A DNA stretch of 26,404 nucleotides from NCBI GenBank assembly GCA_038253555.1, contig JBBSGZ010000043.1:1-26404 (forward strand), in the 5' to 3' direction. A program made the translations under genes and the position numbers. Shown piece by piece: positions 7,280 to 14,432 of this stretch. Below the pieces are notes generated by a model. That model did no database searches. It was given only the letters and a program-made list of their open reading frames with translations, and had not been told where the DNA came from. Numbering within the stretch: position 1 is the first letter of the stretch; the number at the start of each line of letters is the position of its first letter. This DNA comes from JALYUA01 sp038253555. Its GTDB lineage: Bacteria; Acidobacteriota; Thermoanaerobaculia; UBA5066; Gp7-AA6.

Positions 7280-7870
7280 TCAACTCCGGCGCGCCGTTTC
7301 CGTCCTTCCCATCTCGATGGCCGGGCTCTCGTTCCCGGCGGCCTCGGCGTCCGGCTCCAGGATCCCGATGAACGGGAGGTTGCGGTACATCTCGGCGTAG
7401 TCGAGCCCGTATCCGACGACGAAATGATCCTCTATCGTGAATCCGAGGTAGTCCACGGGGATGCCCTCGTTGCCCGCGATCTTCTTTTTCAGCAGTGCGC
7501 AGATCTTGACGGACTTGGGGTGCCGGGTCCCGAGCAGCTCGATGATCTTCGTCAGCGTTCGCCCCGTGTCTACGATGTCTTCGACGATGATCACGTCGCG
7601 ACCGGCCACGTCCGTCGACAGGTCGCGTTGAAGGCGCACGTTCCCGGACGATTTGGTTCCCGACCCGTACGAAGACACCTGCAGAAAATCGAGCGAGACG
7701 GGCGTCGTTTCGAGCTTCTTCGCGAGATCGCAGAGGAAGAAAATGGAGCCCTTGAGTATCCCCACCAGTAACGCGGGGCGCCCCGACTGGTCGCGGTCGA
7801 TCTCCGCCGCGATCCGCGCCACCCCACTGTCGAGGGTGGCTGCGTCGATGAGCGTCCGGCCCAGTTTCAT
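7280..7870 (-). CDS. hpt: Hypoxanthine phosphoribosyltransferase
   Basis: This 196-residue type I phosphoribosyltransferase catalyses hypoxanthine or guanine plus PRPP to IMP or GMP in purine salvage. The PRPP loop VIIVEDIVDTGRTL lies at residues 93-106 (acidic pair Glu97-Asp98). GILKGSIFFLCDL, a base-recognition lysine region (LLKKK, about 126-130) and YLGFTIEDHFVVGYGLDYAE match bacterial Hpt. The last 20 residues are a polar tail beyond the usual family end. The gene diverges from the unknown gene at 7968. Confidence 0.95.
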   Translation of the reverse strand: MKLGRTLIDAATLDSGVARIAAEIDRDQSGRPALLVGILKGSIFFLCDLAKKLETTPVSLDFLQVSSYGSGTKSSGNVRLQRDLSTDVAGRDVIIVEDIVDTGRTLTKIIELLGTRHPKSVKICALLKKKIAGNEGIPVDYLGFTIEDHFVVGYGLDYAEMYRNLPFIGILEPDAEAAGNESPAIEMGRTETARRS

Positions 7871-7932
7871 CGGAAACAGGCCCGGATTTGCCCGTTCGGG
7901 GAGCGTGGGAGGGCCGGTCGCGGGATGGGGTC

Positions 7933-7940
7933 TAGAATAG
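7933..7940. promoter_or_regulatory. Overlapping divergent -10 boxes between hpt and the gene at 7968
   Basis: TAGAAT on the plus strand (7933-7938) and TATTCT on the minus strand (7935-7940) overlap in one partly symmetric sequence. They could serve the 505-residue gene and hpt respectively, with leaders of about 23 and 58 bases. No clear -35 elements were recognised. Confidence 0.4.
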
Positions 7941-7967
7941 TCGTTACCTCAGCAACCCGAAAAACAG

Positions 7968-9485
7968 ATGTCGGTCGAGAAAATACAGCTTCTTCACGAA
8001 GACTACATCCGCCTCACGGAGCGGTTCAAGGCGCTCTGGACCTTCCACCAATTCGTTCGAGGCGTATACAAGACGTTCTTTTCGGCGGATGCGGGGTATA
8101 CGGTCGATTTCCCGGCGCTGTACGAGGACGTCAAGACGATCGCCTCGCGCATCAATACGGGGTCTCCGGAGTCGGTCGACCCGCTCCTGCGGGACTTGAA
8201 CTCGCGGTTGGACGGTGTCGCTCGCCAGTTGCGCGAAGTCGATCGCAGGATCTCTCCCTCCTTCATGCGCCGATTTTTCGAGAAAGTGCGTCCTCAGGAC
8301 GAAAAGATCGCCTTCTATCTCCTCCGCTTTTATTTTTCGCAGCCTGACATCGACGAGGACGTCATCGACAAGGTGGACTTCCTGGCGACCGTCGCCGCAA
8401 CCGGCCAGGCCGATCCCGAAGCGTCGGCGACCCGGCCCCGATCGCAGATCCGCAGATTCTTCGAGTCGCTCACGTCTTCCTCCGTGTGGCCGCGCATGGA
8501 CAGCGCGATGACCCCCGCGATCGTCCGCGCTTTCGACGAGCTCGCGACCGACGTGGCGAGCGCGCGGGAGTTCGAGGAGCTGTTGAACCAGCGGCTTCTC
8601 GAAAACGTGCGCACCATGAAGCGTCGGGTGGCCAGCGGGCTCTCAAATGCCGAAATCCTGACGGCGGTGGCCTGGTGCAATCTGACGTCGCGCTCCGTGT
8701 TTCACCGGCTCTACGAACGGGAGGAGCGGCGGCTCGACGAAGCCACGGGACGCATCACCAACCTCGAGAGAGAGCTGACGCACGGCGGCGGAGACGCTCC
8801 GCCGGAGGAATTTCAGCGGTTCCGCGACTCCCGGATCAAGTTCGACCGCCAGGCGATGGATCACAACGTCCGCGCGCAGCATGTCCTCGAGCTGAAGACG
8901 GCCATCGGCGAGGTCCTGACCAAGTTCGACATCTCGGGTCTCGCTGCCGAGGACATCGACGAGGCGCTCGAGCTCGTCGAGGAAATCGAACCGGACGGAG
9001 GGGACGAAACCTTCTGGCGCCCCTGCCTCGACCGGGTCCTCGCAGCGGTCGAGCTCTACGACGGCGGCGTCGGACCCCTTCGCACCAACGTCGCCGGTCT
9101 CGTCCACCTCGACCTCGAGTCGTGGGAGCTCGCTGCGGCGCGGCGCGCCGTGACCCGGGGCGCCCCCGAATCGGCCGCCGACCGGACTCTCCTTCGAGCG
9201 ACTTCGCTCCGCTTCAAGGCGGAGACGGAGGCGGAGGCCCTGAGGACGGCGGCGGACGGCGCCCCGGCGGTCGCCCTCGTCAAGGCCGCTCGCGCCACCC
9301 TTGGCCGGTCGCCGGAGGTGGATCTGGCTCTCTCGGAAATCGTGGACGCCTTGCCGCGCGGATCGGAATCCCGCTCGTGGAGCCGGACGCGGTTTCGATT
9401 GCTGCGGTCGACCGCCGATCTGTGGCTCCGTCTCGACGCCGCGGAAGTCGCCGGGGATACCGGCTCCCGCGGGGACCCGGCCTGA
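7968..9485 (+). CDS. Unknown 505-residue predominantly helical protein
   Basis: I do not recognise this protein. It has no signal peptide, no membrane helix and no nucleotide-binding motif. It looks almost entirely alpha-helical with amphipathic, Glu/Arg-rich repeats, including a likely coiled-coil around residues 245-275 (REERRLDEATGRITNLEREL). Aromatic-rich helices occur near the N-terminus (FKALWTFHQFVRGVYKTFF) and at EKIAFYLLRFYFSQPDIDEDVIDKV is a similar acidic-aromatic stretch near 105-130. The last third is Ala/Arg/Glu-rich. The intact length and normal base composition support a real gene. The ATG lies in a short leader without a Shine-Dalgarno sequence. It stands alone between hpt and the OmpA pair. 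Confidence 0.8.
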   Translation: MSVEKIQLLHEDYIRLTERFKALWTFHQFVRGVYKTFFSADAGYTVDFPALYEDVKTIASRINTGSPESVDPLLRDLNSRLDGVARQLREVDRRISPSFMRRFFEKVRPQDEKIAFYLLRFYFSQPDIDEDVIDKVDFLATVAATGQADPEASATRPRSQIRRFFESLTSSSVWPRMDSAMTPAIVRAFDELATDVASAREFEELLNQRLLENVRTMKRRVASGLSNAEILTAVAWCNLTSRSVFHRLYEREERRLDEATGRITNLERELTHGGGDAPPEEFQRFRDSRIKFDRQAMDHNVRAQHVLELKTAIGEVLTKFDISGLAAEDIDEALELVEEIEPDGGDETFWRPCLDRVLAAVELYDGGVGPLRTNVAGLVHLDLESWELAAARRAVTRGAPESAADRTLLRATSLRFKAETEAEALRTAADGAPAVALVKAARATLGRSPEVDLALSEIVDALPRGSESRSWSRTRFRLLRSTADLWLRLDAAEVAGDTGSRGDPA

Positions 9486-9510
9486 CCTTCTCTGGAGCTC
9501 CACTCCGCGG

Positions 9511-9516
9511 TAGGAT
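9511..9516 (+). promoter_or_regulatory. -10 box TAGGAT before the secreted protein gene
   Basis: TAGGAT lies 64 bases before ATG 9581. The predicted leader holds a small hairpin (GGGGA 9529-9533 with TCCCC 9537-9541) and ends in the Shine-Dalgarno AAAGGAG just before the start codon. The -35 region is poor. Confidence 0.35.
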
Positions 9517-9580
9517 CTTCGCAGGGCCGGGGAAAGTCCCCACAAAAGCTCTCCCGGTCTGCCACCGAAAGGAGCGCCCC

Positions 9581-10090
9581 ATGCTTTCGAAGGTCCGAAG
9601 GGGTCGGCCGTTTTTCTGGATCCTGGCGTCGCTTGCCGTCTCCCCTTTCGCTTTGACCCTGCCCTTGCCGCAGCCCGTCGCGGCCGCCGCCCCCGTCGCG
9701 ACCGCCGACGGCGAGAAGCCGGGAACGCGAGTCGAAGTCACGGAGTTCAAGCGCACGGGTGGAGGAACGATTTCGCTCAAGTTTGTGCTCGTCAACGACT
9801 CCGACCAGTCGTTGGGATTTGGCTACAACTACGGCTCGAAGGACAACGAGATCAAAGACCACAGCACGATCGGGGGAATCACTCTTGTCGACCCGGTCGG
9901 GAAGAAGAAGTACTTCGTCGTCCGGGACTCCGAGAAAAACTGCGTTTGCTCGAGCGGACTGAAGGACATGGGAAAAAAGTCCCGGATGAACCTGTGGGCC
10001 AAATTCCCGGCGCCTCCGGAGAACGTCACCAGGATCGGAATCGTGATCCCTCACTTTCAGCCGCTCGATGACGTTCCGATCTCCCGGTGA
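9581..10090 (+). CDS. Secreted protein resembling the N-terminal domain of some OmpA-family proteins
   Basis: This 169-residue protein begins with a signal peptide (RRGRPFFWILASLAVSPFAL, likely cleavage after AAA near residue 38). The mature part has beta-rich segments: VEVTEFKRTGG, ISLKFVLVNDSDQSL, GGITLVDPVGKKKYFVVRD, a close Cys pair NCVCSSG, and LWAKFPAPPENVTRIGIVIP. From memory this pattern resembles the extracellular domain that precedes the OmpA domain in some actinobacterial proteins; a database search was not possible. AAAGGAG sits six bases before the ATG. The OmpA gene starts 13 bases after its stop, so they are very likely co-transcribed and may form a complex. Confidence 0.8.
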   Translation: MLSKVRRGRPFFWILASLAVSPFALTLPLPQPVAAAAPVATADGEKPGTRVEVTEFKRTGGGTISLKFVLVNDSDQSLGFGYNYGSKDNEIKDHSTIGGITLVDPVGKKKYFVVRDSEKNCVCSSGLKDMGKKSRMNLWAKFPAPPENVTRIGIVIPHFQPLDDVPISR

Positions 10091-10103
10091 GGTATCCGGG
10101 CGC

Positions 10104-10652
10104 ATGAAGAGCGCCGGAAGATGCCTTCTGCCGGCGGTACTTTCCGCCATCGCCTGGGCTGCGCCGGCATGGGCCCAGACCGACGGCTCCACGGGGAAGG
10201 TCCTCGACCTCGTCTTTCGAGTGGATGACATCGGCGGAAAAGTCCAGGACCTGGAGGTGCGCGAGAGCGACACGGAGGTCGTCATCGCTCTCGCGGCGGA
10301 TGTCCTCTTTGCGTTCGACCGGGCGAACCTGACTCCCGCCGCCGGGAAGACCCTGAAAACAGTGGCCGAGGTGATCCGCGAAAAGGGGGGCGAGAAGGGC
10401 AAGATCCGCATCGAAGGGCACACGGACGGGAAGGGGAGCGAGTCCTACAACCAGCGCCTTTCCGTGAGCCGGGCCGAATCGGTCCGGAAGTGGCTGGTTC
10501 AGAGGGAGAAGCTGGCGGACGCCCGCATCGCAACCGCCGGCTTCGGCGCGAAAAAACCCGTGGCGCCCAACACCAGACCCGATGGCACCGACGACCCCGA
10601 TGGACGTCAGAAGAATCGCCGCGTGGAAATCGTAGTCCAGAAGATCCGATGA
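10104..10652 (+). CDS. OmpA-family peptidoglycan-binding periplasmic protein
   Basis: This 182-residue protein has a signal peptide ending in AWA before Gln25, with no lipobox cysteine. The OmpA C-terminal domain follows: VLFAFDRANLTPAA, RIEGHTDGKGS, NQRLSVSRAESVRKWL, TAGFGAKKPVAPN and RQKNRRVEIV. The conserved Asp and Arg that hold diaminopimelate are present, so it should bind peptidoglycan. There is no beta-barrel, so it probably sits in the periplasm with the preceding secreted protein. ATG 10104 is preferred because it starts the signal peptide; an upstream in-frame start at 10068 would overlap the previous gene. Confidence 0.88.
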   Translation: MKSAGRCLLPAVLSAIAWAAPAWAQTDGSTGKVLDLVFRVDDIGGKVQDLEVRESDTEVVIALAADVLFAFDRANLTPAAGKTLKTVAEVIREKGGEKGKIRIEGHTDGKGSESYNQRLSVSRAESVRKWLVQREKLADARIATAGFGAKKPVAPNTRPDGTDDPDGRQKNRRVEIVVQKIR

Positions 10653-10728
10653 CCCTGCCGCCGAAGGGCGACAGACTGGACTGCAAGAAGGGCTGCGGCG
10701 CGAAGGACAGGGGATAAGGGAAGACCGG

Positions 10729-10748
10729 CGACTTTCGAATGAAAGTCG
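10729..10748 (+). terminator. Stem-loop after the OmpA-family gene
   Basis: CGACTTTC (10729-10736) and GAAAGTCG (10741-10748) form a perfect 8-bp stem with a GAAT tetraloop. A mixed GTTTCCCCTT tail follows. This lies 77 bases after the OmpA stop and upstream of the lysS promoter, a fitting place for a terminator, though the T-tract is interrupted. Confidence 0.5.
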
Positions 10749-10858
10749 GTTTCCCCTTCATGCTTTCGCTCGACGACGCTTTTTCCGTGCCCCCTGCCCG
10801 CGGTACGGGCGCGGCCTCGCCTGGAAACCGGGCGTCGTTTCAGGCGCACGTGCGACCG

Positions 10859-10864
10859 TATACT
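10859..10864 (+). promoter_or_regulatory. -10 box TATACT of lysS, leaderless-type
   Basis: The sequence is TATACT, GCCCGCCC, ATG. The eight-base gap puts the transcript start at or beside ATG 10873, and no Shine-Dalgarno sequence is present. It matches the promoter at 3602 in 16 of 17 positions. Confidence 0.6.
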
Positions 10865-10872
10865 GCCCGCCC

Positions 10873-12414
<1,542 letters not shown>

Positions 12415-12419
12415 AGAGG

Positions 12420-12454
12420 CGGGAAACGGGAAACGGGAAACGTAAAACGAAGAA
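12420..12454. repeat. Heptanucleotide tandem repeat (CGGGAAA)x3 plus degenerate copies
   Basis: Three perfect CGGGAAA units (12420-12440) are followed by CGTAAAA and CGAAGAA in the same 7-base register. The reverse complement CGTTTCCCG occurs at 12464-12472 and can pair with CGGGAAACG at 12434-12442, forming a hairpin between lysS and the permease gene. The period matches the repeat at 4728. Confidence 0.85.
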
Positions 12455-12481
12455 GCCAACCGCCGTTTCCCGGCTTTCGTC

Positions 12482-13666
12482 ATGACCTTCGAGTCGTTCA
12501 TCGCTCTCCGATACCTCGCCACGTCCAGACGGAGCGCGCACGTCGCGTTGATCTCCACCATTTCCGTCGTCGGACTCGGCGTCGGCGTCGCCGCTCTCGT
12601 TCTCTCCCTTTCCCTGCTGTCGGGGTTTCAGGACCGGATTCGCGCGCAGATGTCCGATCGCAGTCCCCACCTGGTCGTTTCGCCGCAGCGCGGCGACCGG
12701 CTTTCCGACGCGGACCTCGTCAGCCGCGTTCTCGCCTCCGTGCCTGGTGTCGTCTCGACGCAGCCCGCGATCGAAGGCCGGGGCTGGCTGTCGGACTCGG
12801 CCTCGCGCACCACTTTGCCCGTGAGATTCAGGAACGCCGCTCCCCGTTCGTTCCCGGACGAAACGGGAGAGGGGTATCCGCCCGCCCGGCTCTCGTCTTC
12901 GGTCGCCGGACGCACCGGGTCGGACCGGGGGAGCGTTCTGCGCCTGCTCTCGTCGCGCACCCGACTTTCTCCGCTCGGCCCGGTCCCGATTGCCGTCGCC
13001 GTCAGGGTTCGCGACATCCGCCGGGGCAGTCTCGTCGAGAAGCCCGCCGACATCGAACTGCCTGAGGCGACCGCGCGACTTCTCTCGGGCATCGCTTCGG
13101 GGGCGCGCGCCTGGGAGGCGCGACTGAGAGATCCGTCGGCGGCGGAACGCGCCGCAGCGACGGTGCGCGCGGCCCTGCCGGCCGGGTACCGCGTTCAGAC
13201 CTGGCGGGACTTGAACGCCCCGCTCGCGTTTGCGTTGAAGCTTGAGAAAGTCGTGATCTTCGCGACCGTAGCCCTCGTCATCGTCGTCGCCGCTCTCAAC
13301 ATCGTCTCGAACATCGCGATGCTCGTCGTCGAGAAGAAGCGGGACCTCGGAGTGCTCACGTCGCTCGGAGCCGCGCCGGCTTCACTCGCCCGGATCTACC
13401 TGACACTCGGCGCCGCGATCGGGGCAGCGGGAACGGCCGGCGGCATCCTGGTCGGCGTCGGTGCTTCCGTAGTGCTCGACCGGTTCCGCCTGGTCCCTCT
13501 CCCGGGAGACGTGTACCTGCTCTCGCACGTCCCGTTCGCCGTGCATCCACTCGAAGTGGCGACCGTCGCGATCTTTGCTTTCGCCACCGCGGTGCTCGCC
13601 GCGCTCCTGCCCGCACGCGCCGCCGCGCGGCTCGCGCCGGGAGAGGCGGTAAGGCTCTCGCGATGA
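12482..13666 (+). CDS. LolC/LolE-type lipoprotein-releasing ABC transporter permease
   Basis: This 394-residue membrane protein has the FtsX/MacB architecture. The first helix, at about residues 20-45, follows the family's typical ALRYLATSRR and VALISTISVVGLGVGVAALVLSLSLLSGFQ. A periplasmic domain of about 200 residues is followed by three C-terminal helices (about 255-282, 305-335 and 355-382), with NIVSNIAMLVVEKKRDLGVLTSLGA between. The set extracts outer-membrane lipoproteins from the inner membrane and passes them to LolA. Only one permease is encoded next to the ATPase, so it may act as a homodimer (LolF-like). No Shine-Dalgarno sequence precedes the ATG. Confidence 0.9.
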   Translation: MTFESFIALRYLATSRRSAHVALISTISVVGLGVGVAALVLSLSLLSGFQDRIRAQMSDRSPHLVVSPQRGDRLSDADLVSRVLASVPGVVSTQPAIEGRGWLSDSASRTTLPVRFRNAAPRSFPDETGEGYPPARLSSSVAGRTGSDRGSVLRLLSSRTRLSPLGPVPIAVAVRVRDIRRGSLVEKPADIELPEATARLLSGIASGARAWEARLRDPSAAERAAATVRAALPAGYRVQTWRDLNAPLAFALKLEKVVIFATVALVIVVAALNIVSNIAMLVVEKKRDLGVLTSLGAAPASLARIYLTLGAAIGAAGTAGGILVGVGASVVLDRFRLVPLPGDVYLLSHVPFAVHPLEVATVAIFAFATAVLAALLPARAAARLAPGEAVRLSR

Positions 13667-13694
13667 TTCGCGTCGCCCGTTTTCCCTGAACCCC

Positions 13695-14378
13695 ATGCTC
13701 GCCATTCACGCGGAGAACCTCTCCAAAATCTATGAGGGCGAAGGCGCTCCCGTCCGGGTCTTCACCGGCCTCTCTCTGGACGTGGAAGCATCCACGTTCG
13801 CGGCCGTCATGGGGCCGTCGGGAGTGGGCAAGTCGACCCTTCTGCATCTGCTCGGCGGAATCGACCGCGCGGACTCGGGGCGCGTCGAGATTTTCGGCCA
13901 GGCCCTCGACGAGTTGAATCCGCGCGACCGGGCCCGGTTCCGCAACGAGCGGATTGGATTCGTTTTTCAGTTTCACCATCTCCTGCCGGAATTCACGGCG
14001 TCGGAGAACGTCGCCTTTCCGCTGCGGATCGCGGGCATGGGCGCCGCGGAGGCCGGGCGCGGCGCTGCGGCCCTTCTCGACCGGGTGGGACTCGGCGACC
14101 GGGGGCACCATCGCCCCCGCGCGCTCTCGGGAGGCGAGCAGCAGCGGGTCGCGATCGCACGGGCGCTCGCTCGCGGGCCGGGACTGCTCCTGGCCGACGA
14201 ACCGACGGGGAACCTCGACGCGGAATCCGCCTCGGGAGTCTTCGCGCTGCTCGAAGAGCTTCATCGGGAGCGCGGGATGACGACCATTCTCGTCACGCAT
14301 AATCCTGAGCTCGCAAGTCGCCGTGATAAAATCTACTTGATGTCGCGGGAAGGGATTTCACCCGCGCCTGGTTTTTAG
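13695..14378 (+). CDS. lolD: LolD-type ABC transporter ATPase
   Basis: This 227-residue ATPase has Walker A GPSGVGKST (residues 40-48), a Q-loop (VFQFHHLLPEFTASENV), the ABC signature LSGGEQQR (from 144), Walker B LLLADEPTGNLD and the H-loop VTHN. The Q-loop sequence and its position directly after the LolC/E-type permease (28-base gap) support a role in lipoprotein release from the inner membrane. The 3' end contains an extended -10 box and a hairpin that may belong to clpC expression. Confidence 0.93.
   Translation: MLAIHAENLSKIYEGEGAPVRVFTGLSLDVEASTFAAVMGPSGVGKSTLLHLLGGIDRADSGRVEIFGQALDELNPRDRARFRNERIGFVFQFHHLLPEFTASENVAFPLRIAGMGAAEAGRGAAALLDRVGLGDRGHHRPRALSGGEQQRVAIARALARGPGLLLADEPTGNLDAESASGVFALLEELHRERGMTTILVTHNPELASRRDKIYLMSREGISPAPGF
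14327..14332 (+). promoter_or_regulatory. Extended -10 box (TGA-TAAAAT) for clpC
   Basis: TG at 14324-14325 precedes TAAAAT, five of six to consensus, inside the last codons of lolD. A start near 14339 would give clpC a leader of about 94 bases containing a hairpin and a direct repeat. No strong -35 element is seen, which is usual for extended -10 promoters. Confidence 0.45.
14344..14376 (+). terminator. Weak hairpin with T-tract at the end of lolD
   Basis: CGCGGG (14344-14349) pairs with CCCGCG (14361-14366). Five T residues follow at 14372-14376 after CCTGG. The stem is only 6 bp with an 11-base loop and the T-tract is offset, so it is either a weak terminator for the lysS-lol unit or a leader structure of clpC. 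Confidence 0.3.
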
Positions 14379-14386
14379 AGCTGCGG

Positions 14387-14405
14387 GTCGGTGACGAGTC
14401 GGTGA
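14387..14405. promoter_or_regulatory. Direct repeat GTCGGTGA x2, candidate operator upstream of clpC
   Basis: GTCGGTGA occurs at 14387-14394 and 14398-14405, separated by CGA (period 11, one helical turn), 28 bases before the clpC start. Head-to-tail repeats of this spacing recall the layout of CtsR operators at Firmicute clp genes, but the sequence differs. A binding protein is not known. Confidence 0.35.
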
Positions 14406-14432
14406 GTCGTACTTCGTTCCCAAGGGGCCCCG

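Noticed and set aside
8486..9580. In-frame upstream extension of the secreted protein gene to 8486
   Set aside because: The extension overlaps the 505-residue gene in another frame and encodes Arg/Gly/Pro-rich sequence. A Shine-Dalgarno sequence and signal peptide define ATG 9581.
9056..10423. 455-codon minus-strand frame opposite the secreted/OmpA gene pair
   Set aside because: Low-complexity Arg/Ser-rich product and overlap with two genes that have signal peptides and recognisable domains.
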